This document shows, piece by piece, positions 30,889-39,609 of a DNA stretch of 64,000 nt (the first letter of the stretch is position 1; every line of letters starts with the position of its first letter). The stretch covers positions 3,720,001 through 3,784,000 of the forward strand of contig NZ_CP068771.1 in NCBI RefSeq assembly GCF_018336935.1, given 5' to 3'. A program made the position numbers and the translations under genes. The notes beneath the pieces were generated by a model. It was not told the DNA's origin. It worked only from the letters and a program-made list of their open reading frames with translations, and searched no databases. This DNA is from Serratia plymuthica. Lineage in GTDB: Bacteria; Pseudomonadota; Gammaproteobacteria; Enterobacterales; Enterobacteriaceae.

Positions 30889-32094
30889 GTGGAACAGTTT
30901 GATGTCGTGGTAATAGGTGCGGGCGCAGCGGGTATGTTTTGCGCCGCGCAGGCGGGGCAACTCGGTTGTCGGGTGCTGCTGCTCGATAACGGCAAAAAAC
31001 CGGGACGCAAAATCCTGATGTCCGGCGGTGGACGCTGTAACTTTACTAATATGTACACCGAACCGGCCGCCTACCTGTCGAACAACCCGCATTTCTGTAA
31101 ATCGGCGCTGGCGCGCTATACCCAGTGGGATTTTATCGATCTGATTAACCGCTACGGCATCGCCTACCACGAGAAAACGCTGGGGCAGCTGTTTTGCGAT
31201 GACTCGGCGCAGCAGGTGGTCGAGCTGCTGGTTAAAGAGTGCGAACTGGGCCAGGTGACGACGCGCCTGCGCAGTGAAGTGCTGGGCGTGGAAAAAACCG
31301 AAGGCGGTTTCGAACTGGCGCTCAACGGTGAGAAAGTGAGTGCTCGCTCACTTGTGGTGGCCAGCGGCGGGCTTTCCATGCCGGGGTTGGGCGCGTCGCC
31401 GTTCGGCTATAAGCTGGCGGAGCAATTTGGCCTCAAGGTGTTGCCGACTCGCGCCGCGCTGGTGCCTTTTACCCTGCATAAACCGCTGCTGGAACACCTG
31501 CAAACGCTGTCCGGCGTCTCTGTGCCGGCGGTGATCACCGCCGAAAACGGCGTCAGCTTCCGCGAAAGCATTCTGTTTACCCATCGCGGCCTGTCCGGCC
31601 CGGCGGTATTGCAGCTTTCCAGCTACTGGCAGCCCGGTGAGTTTGTGAGCGTTAACTTACTTCCTGCGCTTGATCTGGCGGGCTTCCTCAATGAACAACG
31701 CCAGGCTCACCCTAATCAAAGCCTGAAGAATACTCTTGCGCTGCACTTGCCGAAACGCCTGGTGGAGTGCCTGCAGACGCTGGGGCAATTGCCGGAAGCC
31801 ACGCTGAAACAGTTAAACCCGACGCAGCAGGCTGCATTGGTGGAAACATTACAAAACTGGCGTGTACAGCCCAATGGCACCGAAGGCTACCGCACGGCGG
31901 AAGTGACACTCGGCGGTGTAGATACCAAAGAACTCTCTTCCAAGACCATGGAAGCTGCCAAGGTGCCAGGTTTGTACTTTATCGGTGAAGTGGTGGATGT
32001 GACAGGGTGGCTGGGCGGTTATAACTTCCAGTGGGCCTGGAGCTCGGCCTGGGCTTGCGCTCAGGCGCTGGCGGCGCAGGGGCAGCAAGGCTGA
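30889..32094 (+). CDS. yhiN: YhiN-type NAD(P)/FAD-dependent oxidoreductase
   Basis: A flavoprotein of 401 residues from a GTG start with AAAGAGG upstream. N-terminal FAD motif VVVIGAGAAGMFCAAQAGQ, then GRKILMSGGGRCNFTN, and the C-terminal GWLGGYNFQWAWSSAW are hallmarks of the HI0933/YhiN family. The reaction is unknown. Its place next to pitA is the same as in E. coli. Confidence 0.93.
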   Translation: MEQFDVVVIGAGAAGMFCAAQAGQLGCRVLLLDNGKKPGRKILMSGGGRCNFTNMYTEPAAYLSNNPHFCKSALARYTQWDFIDLINRYGIAYHEKTLGQLFCDDSAQQVVELLVKECELGQVTTRLRSEVLGVEKTEGGFELALNGEKVSARSLVVASGGLSMPGLGASPFGYKLAEQFGLKVLPTRAALVPFTLHKPLLEHLQTLSGVSVPAVITAENGVSFRESILFTHRGLSGPAVLQLSSYWQPGEFVSVNLLPALDLAGFLNEQRQAHPNQSLKNTLALHLPKRLVECLQTLGQLPEATLKQLNPTQQAALVETLQNWRVQPNGTEGYRTAEVTLGGVDTKELSSKTMEAAKVPGLYFIGEVVDVTGWLGGYNFQWAWSSAWACAQALAAQGQQG

Positions 32095-32296
32095 TTGTTA
32101 CTCCGCAGCCGGTAGGTATTGGCATCATGCCGTTAATGAATGGCGCGGAGTATCTACTGCCCCCGTGGCGTCGTCGCCGACACCAACTTCCGCAGTCATA
32201 CTCATCGGGCCGGTGACAAGCGATCCGCAGGCGCAGGGGGTCGGGAGGATGCTGTGAGGCCCGGGGGTATCAGAAGGTTTCGGTCAGCGAGCGATT

Positions 32297-33175
32297 TCAG
32301 GGCACCAATGTTCGGCCCAGAGTGACTATTTCACACCACTGCTTTTTATAGTTCCACCTTGGATTGTCCATTCCCAGGGAGTAAATCATCTTTACGCCTT
32401 TTTGATTGCATAATTCTTTTGCCAACTTGATGTTCATATACATAAGAACACTCCCTGTGCTGAGGCTCGCATAGGTTTGGTCAACGCCACCATTATGGCA
32501 ATCAAAGAAAATCCACTCCCTGCATTCTGCTTTAAATACCAGGTCGTAAGCGCAAGGCTTGCCATTTATCAACAATACATAACCAAATAGCAGGTGGCGT
32601 AATTTACTAAAGACCGCCAACAGGGCTTCCTCAGAATAACACTCTAATGTATCCCCCCATCTTTTTTTGAAAAGCGAGATATAAATATCAGACAGCTCCC
32701 TATCGGAAAAATTGTCAATTGACAAGCATTCCCCACCGCTACTTATGAATTTATCAAACTCCGCTAATCTTTTTTTATGCGTTTTTTTGGAAAAATCATC
32801 TTTGACCAGGCATGTCTTTCTTTTTAACTTTTCCCAATGAATGCAGTTATAAAAATCCCCTTTATGATAAGAAGATAACTGTTTGGTTTTAAAAGGCATA
32901 ACAATCTTGCCGCTGCCTTTTTTAATCGGAATGATGATGTCGTCAAAAGAAAAGGGATATCCACTTACCTTAAGCGAAAGATTACCCTTTAGAGAAAAGG
33001 CCGCAGATATAACCGAGCCTTTTTTCGTGTAACGATAGAATTCAGGAAAAACAAGCCGCTGACTCAAGAAGTCCAGCACGTCAGGGTGAGTACATACACT
33101 TCCCCCAAAGAGAAAATAGGCCTCCCTGTAGGCTTCTGGCGTTGTTGGTTCCCAACCAAACAGTGCTTTTTTCAT
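32297..33175 (-). CDS. Mig-14-like antimicrobial peptide resistance protein
   Basis: The protein has 292 residues from the ATG at 33175 (MKKALFGWEPTTPEAYREA). An in-frame extension to 33376 has no support. The sequence fits the Mig-14 family, peripheral inner-membrane proteins needed for resistance to cationic peptides in Salmonella; the region FKKRWGDTL...YVLLINGKPCAYDLVF resembles an N-acyltransferase-like fold. Base composition is much richer in A+T than its neighbours (many AAA and TTT codons), suggesting acquisition. A direct repeat like a PhoP box lies 50 bases upstream of the start. The family call is from memory of motifs, so moderate. Confidence 0.72.
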   Translation of the reverse strand: MKKALFGWEPTTPEAYREAYFLFGGSVCTHPDVLDFLSQRLVFPEFYRYTKKGSVISAAFSLKGNLSLKVSGYPFSFDDIIIPIKKGSGKIVMPFKTKQLSSYHKGDFYNCIHWEKLKRKTCLVKDDFSKKTHKKRLAEFDKFISSGGECLSIDNFSDRELSDIYISLFKKRWGDTLECYSEEALLAVFSKLRHLLFGYVLLINGKPCAYDLVFKAECREWIFFDCHNGGVDQTYASLSTGSVLMYMNIKLAKELCNQKGVKMIYSLGMDNPRWNYKKQWCEIVTLGRTLVP

Positions 33176-33224
33176 ATATTTTTTTACATTTCTTGTCGAA
33201 AACAACAATGTAATGTTACGCAAC

Positions 33225-33241
33225 CAAACGATAGCCAAACG
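33225..33241 (-). promoter_or_regulatory. PhoP-box-like direct repeat upstream of Mig-14-like gene
   Basis: On the minus strand CGTTTG-N5-CGTTTG is an exact repeat with 11-base periodicity. The PhoP box is (T/G)GTTTA-N5-(T/G)GTTTA. A possible -10 (TACATT, 33212-33207) begins 13 bases after the second hexamer. Salmonella mig-14 is PhoP-activated, which supports the reading. Confidence 0.5.
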
Positions 33242-33465
33242 AAAAGTGCATGATTTATGAATAACAGGGAAAATTCCCGACCACTTGTCACTTTTAATGG
33301 CGGCAGGTGGCCGGCGGCAGAGATTTGTCTTGAGGGAGGGCGTGGCTTTGTCGCATTCGGGAACCGCCGGGTACAAGGCTACGCGGCAGCCGTAGGCAAA
33401 ACTCGGGCCCGGCGCAGCCGGATAGACTAAGCTGACTTTTAGAGAGTTTATCCGGGGTATTCGCC

Positions 33466-34371
33466 ATGCATATTATTCTTGCACCTACCAATCTGGGGCT
33501 GCGCCCTTTACGGCCGGGCCATGTTCCCGGTACATGGCGAGCGCCGCAGGCGCTGATGGCACATGGCCTGGCGCAAAGGCTGGGGGCGGGGGGCGTCACT
33601 GAGTTGCCGCAGCCGACCTATTCGCCGGCGGCGCAGCCCGGTACCCGCATACGTAATGGCCACGCGATTCGCGCCTTTACGATCACGTTGGCCGCAGAGA
33701 TTGCTGCGGTGCAGGCGCGCGGCGAGTTCCCGCTGGTGGTCGGCGGCGACTGTTCGATTCTGCTGGGGGCGCTGGCCGGTTCGCGCCGTGCGGGGCCGCT
33801 TTCGCTGGTGCACATCGACGGGCACAGCGATTTCCGTCATCCCGGCAACTACGATCCGCAGCAGATGCTGGGTGCGGCGGCGGGGATGGATTTGGCGTTG
33901 GCGACCGGGCGCGGGGAACCGCTGCTGACTGAATGGCCTGGCGTAACAGGGCCGCTGGTGCCGGAGCGGCAGGTTTTACAGCTGGGCGAGCGTGAGTGCC
34001 GGGATGCGGATTTTGCCTGGCCGGATATCAATCAAACGGCAATTGCGCGCATTGACGTCTTCGCCGCCAATCGGATGGGCAAAGCGGAAATTGTGCGGCA
34101 AATCGAACAGATGCTGGCCACCGAGCCGGAATGGCGCTTTTGGCTGCATCTGGATGTGGACGTGCTCGACCAAACCATTATGCCGGCGGTGGATTCCCCC
34201 GGCAGCCCCGGTATCGATCGCCTCTGGCTGGAAAATATCGTGGCGCGCTTGCTGCAAAATCCGTTGTGCTGCGGCATGACGCTGTCGGTATTCGACCCCG
34301 AGCTCGATCCCGACGGCCGATACGCGGCGCTGATAATGGAAATGCTGGAGGCGATGTTCCGCTCCCGCTGA
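33466..34371 (+). CDS. Arginase family protein
   Basis: A ureohydrolase-fold protein of 301 residues. Metal-site segments are VVGGDCSILLG (Cys where arginase has His), HIDGHSDF (Asp, His, Asp kept) and HLDVDVLDQ (Asp-x-Asp kept). The Cys variant is seen in a subgroup of arginase-like proteins. It likely hydrolyses a guanidino compound such as arginine, agmatine or formiminoglutamate; which one is not visible. It converges with an Lrp-type regulator, beyond which lies a CtlX-type hydrolase, so all three may belong to arginine or citrulline catabolism. Confidence 0.83.
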   Translation: MHIILAPTNLGLRPLRPGHVPGTWRAPQALMAHGLAQRLGAGGVTELPQPTYSPAAQPGTRIRNGHAIRAFTITLAAEIAAVQARGEFPLVVGGDCSILLGALAGSRRAGPLSLVHIDGHSDFRHPGNYDPQQMLGAAAGMDLALATGRGEPLLTEWPGVTGPLVPERQVLQLGERECRDADFAWPDINQTAIARIDVFAANRMGKAEIVRQIEQMLATEPEWRFWLHLDVDVLDQTIMPAVDSPGSPGIDRLWLENIVARLLQNPLCCGMTLSVFDPELDPDGRYAALIMEMLEAMFRSR

Positions 34372-34376
34372 CGGCG

Positions 34377-34799
34377 TTATGCCTTGTGCGTCGACAACTG
34401 GATGCTGGTTTCGGTGTTGGAAATGCCGGCGATGCGCCGGATACGCCCCAGAATCTTATCGAAACTCTCCAGGCTGTCGGTACGGATCTCCAGCAGAATG
34501 TCCCACTTGCCGTTGGTGGTGTGCAGGGTGAACACCGCCGGTTCGCCGCGCAGCTGTTGCAACACGCTTTGCGCCTTGGTGCCTTCCACCGCCACGCACA
34601 TCCAGGCGCGAATGCGGTTATGTTCCACGCCAGGCTTCACGCGAACGGTGTAGCCGGTAATGATCCCTTGCGCTTCCAGCGCCTCGATTCTTTTTTGCAC
34701 CGTAGCGCGTGAAACCCGAACCTTGTTGGCTATCTCGGTCACCGAGCTGCGGGCGTTTTCGCGCAGCAGCGCGAGGATCTGGCGATCGGTATCATTCAT
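34377..34799 (-). CDS. Lrp/AsnC family transcriptional regulator
   Basis: The protein has 140 residues. The N-terminal HTH is SVTEIANKVRVSRATVQKRIEAL; the C-terminal RAM ligand domain carries YTVRVKPG and WDILLEIRT. It is divergent from the ctlX-like gene (134-bp gap) and convergent with the arginase-like gene (5-bp gap). It probably senses an amino acid of this pathway and controls ctlX. Confidence 0.92.
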   Translation of the reverse strand: MNDTDRQILALLRENARSSVTEIANKVRVSRATVQKRIEALEAQGIITGYTVRVKPGVEHNRIRAWMCVAVEGTKAQSVLQQLRGEPAVFTLHTTNGKWDILLEIRTDSLESFDKILGRIRRIAGISNTETSIQLSTHKA

Positions 34800-34933
34800 G
34801 GTGGCAAGGTGTCGGCTGGCGGTGGCGATTTGTAAAAATATAGAGCAATTTAGTCATTTTTCACACTGCCTGGCGCCAAATTGATTTTCCATAATAGGGG
34901 CGCGTCATTCCCCCGATCCCTGTGAGAAATATC

Positions 34934-35860
34934 ATGCAAACCACCCAATCCGTTTTGATGATCCGGCCTTCCGGTTTTGCCGCGAATAAACAGACCCAGC
35001 ACAGCAATTTTTTTCAGAAGGCCACGCAGCGCCATCAACATCACGAGGCCGGGGCATTGATCGCCTTTAACGGTTACGTTGTTGCTCTGCAACAGGCCGG
35101 TGTCGACGTGAGGGTGATGGATGATATCGACGGGCAGGAAACGCCGGACGCATTGTTTCCCAATAACTGGATTGCGCTGCTGGGCGACGGCAGCCTGTTC
35201 ACTTTCCCGATGGAAGCGGAAAACCGACGACGGGAACGCCGTCAGGATATTATCGCGCAGCTCGCCAATGATTTCGTGATTGAACGACGTATTGATCTTT
35301 CCGCCCACGAACGGGCCGGGCGTTTTCTGGAGGGCACAGGTTCATTGATCCTGGATCACCCTAACAGGTTGGCTTATTCCTGTCTGTCGTCACGCAGCTC
35401 TCCAGAAGTGGGGCGCGAATTTGAGCGCCATTCCGGCTACAAAATCGTCTGGTTCGACGCCGTAGATCGCCATAATCGGCCGATTTATCACACCAACGTG
35501 ATGATGAGCGTCGGCGAGCGCTACGCCATTCTCTGCCTGGAAAGCCTGCGTAACCCGGAGCAAAAGCGCGCGCTGATCGCCAGCCTGCAAGGTAGCGGCA
35601 AAACCCTGATTGACGTCAGCTACGCTCAGATGGAGGCGTTCGCCTGCAACGTGCTGGAGCTGCGCGCCCAAGACGGCAGCCCGGTTTACGCCATGTCGAC
35701 CCGCGCCTGGGCCAGTTTTACGCCGCCGCAGCAGGCGCTGATTGGCGGTTACGCCCGGCTGGCGCTGGGGGAACTCGATATTATCGAAGATCTCGGCGGC
35801 GGCGGCGCGCGCTGTATGCTGGCGGAGATCTTTCTGCCAAAGAAACGCGCTCTGGCCTGA
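34934..35860 (+). CDS. ctlX: CtlX-type citrulline/amidino hydrolase
   Basis: A guanidino-modifying enzyme-superfamily protein of 308 residues (amidinotransferase fold). I chose ATG 34934; an in-frame GTG at 34922 is possible. Likely active-site pieces are FPNNWIAL near residue 75, the Glu segment EGTGSLILD near 140, His in YHTNVMMS near 190, and the C-terminal nucleophile Cys in GGGGARCMLAEIF near residue 298. Relatives hydrolyse citrulline or related ureido/guanidino compounds. Its neighbours, a Lrp-type regulator and an arginase-like protein, agree with this. Confidence 0.8.
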   Translation: MQTTQSVLMIRPSGFAANKQTQHSNFFQKATQRHQHHEAGALIAFNGYVVALQQAGVDVRVMDDIDGQETPDALFPNNWIALLGDGSLFTFPMEAENRRRERRQDIIAQLANDFVIERRIDLSAHERAGRFLEGTGSLILDHPNRLAYSCLSSRSSPEVGREFERHSGYKIVWFDAVDRHNRPIYHTNVMMSVGERYAILCLESLRNPEQKRALIASLQGSGKTLIDVSYAQMEAFACNVLELRAQDGSPVYAMSTRAWASFTPPQQALIGGYARLALGELDIIEDLGGGGARCMLAEIFLPKKRALA

Positions 35861-35872
35861 GCCTGCGCCGTT

Positions 35873-36484
35873 TCAGTTCAGCCCCATCTGATTGAGCAGC
35901 ATTTTGTTCAGTTCGGTATTTTTGCGCACGTTCAATTTACGCATTGCCGAACGCTTGTGGGCGCTGATGGTCTTCTGGCTGCGGTGCAGCATCCCGGCGA
36001 TGGTGCAGGCGGACATGCCGGTGCTCATCAGCTTCAGCACCTTCTTTTCGCAGCTGCTCAGGGCGGAGATGCGGCACTGCCGGCATTTCCAGATGGCGCC
36101 GGCGTGCAGCGCCACCCAGGGGTGCCGGCAAAAGCGTTCCAGCGCCATGTGGAGCTTGTGGCGAACGGTAGCGGCATCGTCGCGTCGGTTAATGCTGAAC
36201 AACGCCGGATGGGCGTGCAGATAACGGGTGTCGCGATCGTCCAGGATCAGCACGATCATTTGCCGATGGCGCGGCGTCTGGTACGGACTTTGGTAGCAAC
36301 TGGCGCAGCCGCATTGGTCTTCCAGCGTGTGGAACACGATCTCGATCGGCTCCAGGTTGCGCAATTCGTGCAGATGCCCGCGGCGGCTGTGATTCAGGTC
36401 ATGCAGATACTCTTGCAGCAGTTGCCGTAACCCCTGTTGATAAAAATTATCGCTGCCCAGCAGGGTGAACCGAATATTAAGCAT
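35873..36484 (-). CDS. LuxR-type HTH regulator of the fimbrial locus
   Basis: The protein has 203 residues. The C-terminal LuxR HTH runs from about 140 to 190 (SSCEKKVLKLMSTGMSACTIAGMLHRSQKTISAHK split over two helices). The N-terminal part resembles a degenerate receiver (VLILDDRDTRYL) and carries two CxxC-like pairs, CGCASC and CRQC, a possible metal site. It lies at the 3' end of the fimbrial operon, a position often taken by regulators acting on motility or on the operon itself. Confidence 0.82.
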   Translation of the reverse strand: MLNIRFTLLGSDNFYQQGLRQLLQEYLHDLNHSRRGHLHELRNLEPIEIVFHTLEDQCGCASCYQSPYQTPRHRQMIVLILDDRDTRYLHAHPALFSINRRDDAATVRHKLHMALERFCRHPWVALHAGAIWKCRQCRISALSSCEKKVLKLMSTGMSACTIAGMLHRSQKTISAHKRSAMRKLNVRKNTELNKMLLNQMGLN

Positions 36485-36631
36485 AGTTACTCCTTAAAAC
36501 GCGCATCGTGCGGGAACCGTCGGCGAGCCCGACGACCCCCCCAGAAAATCAAGGTAATGGCACGCCGCCAGCCTGAATAACCCGGCCGTTTTGTCGTTGG
36601 ATATCATCACTGCTTCCTGAAACGCCCGGCC

Positions 36632-37171
36632 TTATTGGTAAGCCAGCACAAAATTGGCTACCGAGCTGAATTCACCCTCGGTAATGGTTTTATTCTGTAT
36701 CGCGCTGGGGTGGCCCTGCACATAGGCGGTGAAATTCAACACAGTGGCGCCGTCCTGCAATGCCACTGCGCTGGTGGCCTGATTCAACTCAATATCGGCG
36801 CCCTTGCTGTCGAACAGCGCGATGGCGGCGCCGTTGGTGCCGTTATTGATCGCCAGTTTGCCCGGCAGTTCGTGGTCTTCGGTGCCGCTGAAGGTGACAT
36901 TGACGGATTTGAACACCGCCGTTTTGCAGTCGGTCAGTTTGATGTTGAACGGCACCGGATTGCTGTGGCCATAGCGGTACAGGGTTTTGACGATCACGGT
37001 ATCCATCTCCACCACCTGATCGGCCGATTGCGGTTCGATATTGCACGGCCGGCTCACCACGGTACCGTGGAACTGCAGTGGTGAACCGATCAGTTCGGTA
37101 TCCGCCGGCGCCGGCAACGCCGTAAACAATAGGGGCGTGCAACTGAGCATCGCTAAAGCGCGTAAACGCAT
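36632..37171 (-). CDS. Fimbrial minor pilin
   Basis: A 179-residue exported pilin-like protein with signal peptide end near LPAPA/DTE. The FimA-type fold is shown by VVSRPCNIEPQSADQVV with the first Cys, the second Cys in LTDCKTAVFKSV, and a C-terminal donor-strand pattern ending SVANFVLAYQ. It is likely a minor subunit or assembly terminator. It is the seventh fimbrial structural gene of the minus-strand operon. Confidence 0.88.
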   Translation of the reverse strand: MRLRALAMLSCTPLLFTALPAPADTELIGSPLQFHGTVVSRPCNIEPQSADQVVEMDTVIVKTLYRYGHSNPVPFNIKLTDCKTAVFKSVNVTFSGTEDHELPGKLAINNGTNGAAIALFDSKGADIELNQATSAVALQDGATVLNFTAYVQGHPSAIQNKTITEGEFSSVANFVLAYQ

Positions 37172-37189
37172 GGTCTGTTTCTCCCTGGG

Positions 37190-38194
37190 TTACTCGAAGG
37201 CCGCCACAATGGTGGCCGAGGCGTTGAATTCCCCTTCCGCGATGTCCTTGCCGCCGTTGGCCAGCGGCGCGGCAACCAGGTTCCAGCTGCCGCCGTTACC
37301 GATATTCGGCACCGGGTAAAACTCATTCGGGATCACCAACTGACCCTTATGTTTGATCTCGATGCCGAGATCGGTTTTATCGGTTTTAAACGCGTTATTG
37401 GTGAAGGGCGCCGGGCTGCCGGAGACCGCCAGTTTGATATTCAGGGTGCCGTCCTCAAAGCTGCCGCCTTCGCACTGAAAGCGCACCGGAATGCTTTGCG
37501 GATAGCTTGCGCCGTTCAGGTTGCTGCCGCTGATTTCCCCAAATTCGACGTTGATCAGTTGGCCTTCATTCACCACGCATTTATCCGGCACGTACAGAAT
37601 GGCGGATTGAATAAACACCTGCGCCATAGGGTTAGGGCCGAAACCTGCGTCGGTCGACCCCAGGCGGCCATACATCTCGATGATTTGCCGGTCGTTAATC
37701 TGCACGCCATTGATGATTTTTTTGCGCACCCGGAAGGTGACTTTGCCCCGGGAACCGCTTTCGTAGTTGTTGATTTGCACGTAGGGCGGGTTGCATGAAT
37801 GTTGGTTCAACTCGTTGGATACATTGTAAAAAGGCACAGTGACGTAGGCCCTTTTATTGCCGGCGATCCACACCTCGGCTTTTAAATCCAGGTAATCATT
37901 CAGTTTTAAATAACCGTTGCCGAACTCGGAGGGGGGCAGCGCCGAATCCGACTTATAAAAGTGCGGGCTGGTCGGAATACGGGTATCGCAATAGGCCTTG
38001 CCGGTATATTGGCCGCCTAATGAATAGGTAAATTCTTTGGTGAAGCCCACCTGATTGGTGATGTTGGTTTCATTCAGGTCGATATAGAACTGTTTTGCCC
38101 CGCCGTCCGGCGTCACGTAGCCATTTGCCCAGACGGCAGGCGCCGCCAGCGCGAACGCCAACGGCAGGCAATAGGTAAGGTATTGGTTTTTCAT
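37190..38194 (-). CDS. Fimbrial adhesin-like protein
   Basis: An exported protein of 334 residues from ATG 38194; the signal peptide ends at about PAVWA/NGY. It is about twice the length of the other pilins, which fits a two-domain tip adhesin: an N-terminal receptor-binding part and a C-terminal pilin domain from about residue 195 (DKCVVNEGQLINVEFG) ending in EGEFNASATIVAAF. The receptor is unknown. It sits between two minor pilin genes and its stop is 18 bases before the next start. Confidence 0.82.
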   Translation of the reverse strand: MKNQYLTYCLPLAFALAAPAVWANGYVTPDGGAKQFYIDLNETNITNQVGFTKEFTYSLGGQYTGKAYCDTRIPTSPHFYKSDSALPPSEFGNGYLKLNDYLDLKAEVWIAGNKRAYVTVPFYNVSNELNQHSCNPPYVQINNYESGSRGKVTFRVRKKIINGVQINDRQIIEMYGRLGSTDAGFGPNPMAQVFIQSAILYVPDKCVVNEGQLINVEFGEISGSNLNGASYPQSIPVRFQCEGGSFEDGTLNIKLAVSGSPAPFTNNAFKTDKTDLGIEIKHKGQLVIPNEFYPVPNIGNGGSWNLVAAPLANGGKDIAEGEFNASATIVAAFE

Positions 38195-38208
38195 CGCGTT
38201 TGTGAACC

Positions 38209-38823
38209 TCACAGGTAAATCACCTGAATGTGCGCCACGCCGGAAAACCCGGCCGCCATCACCGCCCGCTGCGTTGACTCCAGGCTGGCGCTGAACCACA
38301 GCGTGTTGCTGCCGGGTTGCAGAATGTAGGGCCGGCTCTGTTGGTTAAGTGACAGCGCACGCCCCTGTTGGTCCTGCAAACGCAGGCCGATGCCTTGCAC
38401 GCCGCCGTTGAGTTTCAGCAAGTCCGGATTATTCACATCGCTGTCGCCGAGAAACACCAGCGTCGCGGCCTGCTCGCCCTGTAAATAGAGCTGCCCGGCA
38501 TCGCCGTTGCGTTGTCCGGCGGGGTTATCCGCCAGCGCTTTGGCCCCCAACAGGCAGTTGCGGAAGGCGAGACGAAAGCGCACCGGCGCGCTCCGATCGC
38601 CGGCATTCTGGAAGTCACGCGCGTTAACCTCGCCCAAATCGATGGCCTGGTCCTGGCTGTCCGGCGTCAGGCTGCAAGGGGAACTGAGCAGGCCGCCGAA
38701 AAAGCTGAGGGTGCCGGTAGTGCCTTCAATCACGTCGAGCGGCGTTGCCGCCGCCGCGCTGCCGCTAAGCAGCAGTGCGCCGAACAGCAAGGGCCGCAGG
38801 CGGCCGCCGGTGAATTCAGCCAT
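38209..38823 (-). CDS. Fimbrial pilin-like protein
   Basis: An exported protein of 204 residues with signal peptide ending near GSAAA/ATP. Pilin features are SSPCSLTPDSQDQAIDLG and the second Cys in AFRNCLLG, with the C-terminal strand AGFSGVAHIQVIYL. It is probably an adaptor or minor subunit. It starts 11 bases after the chaperone stop and ends 14 bases before the adhesin start. Confidence 0.87.
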   Translation of the reverse strand: MAEFTGGRLRPLLFGALLLSGSAAAATPLDVIEGTTGTLSFFGGLLSSPCSLTPDSQDQAIDLGEVNARDFQNAGDRSAPVRFRLAFRNCLLGAKALADNPAGQRNGDAGQLYLQGEQAATLVFLGDSDVNNPDLLKLNGGVQGIGLRLQDQQGRALSLNQQSRPYILQPGSNTLWFSASLESTQRAVMAAGFSGVAHIQVIYL

Positions 38824-38834
38824 GCGGTATCTCC

Positions 38835-39590
38835 TTATTTTTTGGTATCGGGCACGACATGGCAGACGCTGCCGCTGCAGGCGAAGCGCAGCTCGGGGTG
38901 GCCGCCGTAGTCATTGATGTAGGTGACGACAAAGCTGTTCAGGCCGTTGTCGCGCAGCTTCACGCTTTCGCTGGATTTCGGTTTCAGCATCACCGGCTGG
39001 AAGTCACCGAGCGCGCCGCCGCCCTGTTTCTGCGGCTGGCGGGTCATGCCGGTCAGAGTGATGTAAAACGGCGTGGGGTTTTCGATGGTGAACCCGCCGG
39101 CGCTTTTACTGAACACCAGCTTCTCCTGCCACACTTCGCCTTTTGGCGCGACGATGGCTTTCGGCCGGTAAAACAGCTTGATCTGGGTCTGCAGCGCCAG
39201 CTGCATCACGTTGGTTTTGCTGCTCTTCGGCGGGATTTCACGCAGGTTGAAATAGAACACCGATTCGCGATCCTGCGGCAGGCGGTCGGCTTCCGGGGTC
39301 TTGGTGATGCGCACGACGCTGCGTTCGCCGGCTTCTACCCGCTGCAACGGCGGCAGTACCACCAGCGGCGAGGTGATTTTCTGATGCTGTTCGTTTTCCA
39401 GCCAGGATTGCGCCAGGAAAGGCAGTTCCTTATTTTCGTTGACGATATTCAGGCTGATGGATTTCGCGTCGCTGAGGTAGACGGCGCGGGTGCGATCCAG
39501 CGAAATCGCTGCGTTGACGGCCGGCGCCGCGCTGGCCAATGCCAGGCCCAGTGCGGCCACTTTTGCTAGCGGATAGTTGTTCATAGTCAT
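38835..39590 (-). CDS. Periplasmic fimbrial chaperone
   Basis: A PapD-like chaperone of about 251 residues. The signal peptide ends near PAVNA/AIS. The N-terminal immunoglobulin-like domain has LDRTRAVYLSDAKSIS, and the G1 strand is around LALQTQIKLFYRP with its pilin-binding Lys/Arg. The second domain holds NPTPFYITLTGM. Starts at 39590 and 39584 (MNNYPL) are both possible. It delivers pilins to the usher encoded just upstream. Confidence 0.94.
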   Translation of the reverse strand: MTMNNYPLAKVAALGLALASAAPAVNAAISLDRTRAVYLSDAKSISLNIVNENKELPFLAQSWLENEQHQKITSPLVVLPPLQRVEAGERSVVRITKTPEADRLPQDRESVFYFNLREIPPKSSKTNVMQLALQTQIKLFYRPKAIVAPKGEVWQEKLVFSKSAGGFTIENPTPFYITLTGMTRQPQKQGGGALGDFQPVMLKPKSSESVKLRDNGLNSFVVTYINDYGGHPELRFACSGSVCHVVPDTKK

Positions 39591-39609
39591 CAATTCTCTG
39601 TGTTGCGGA

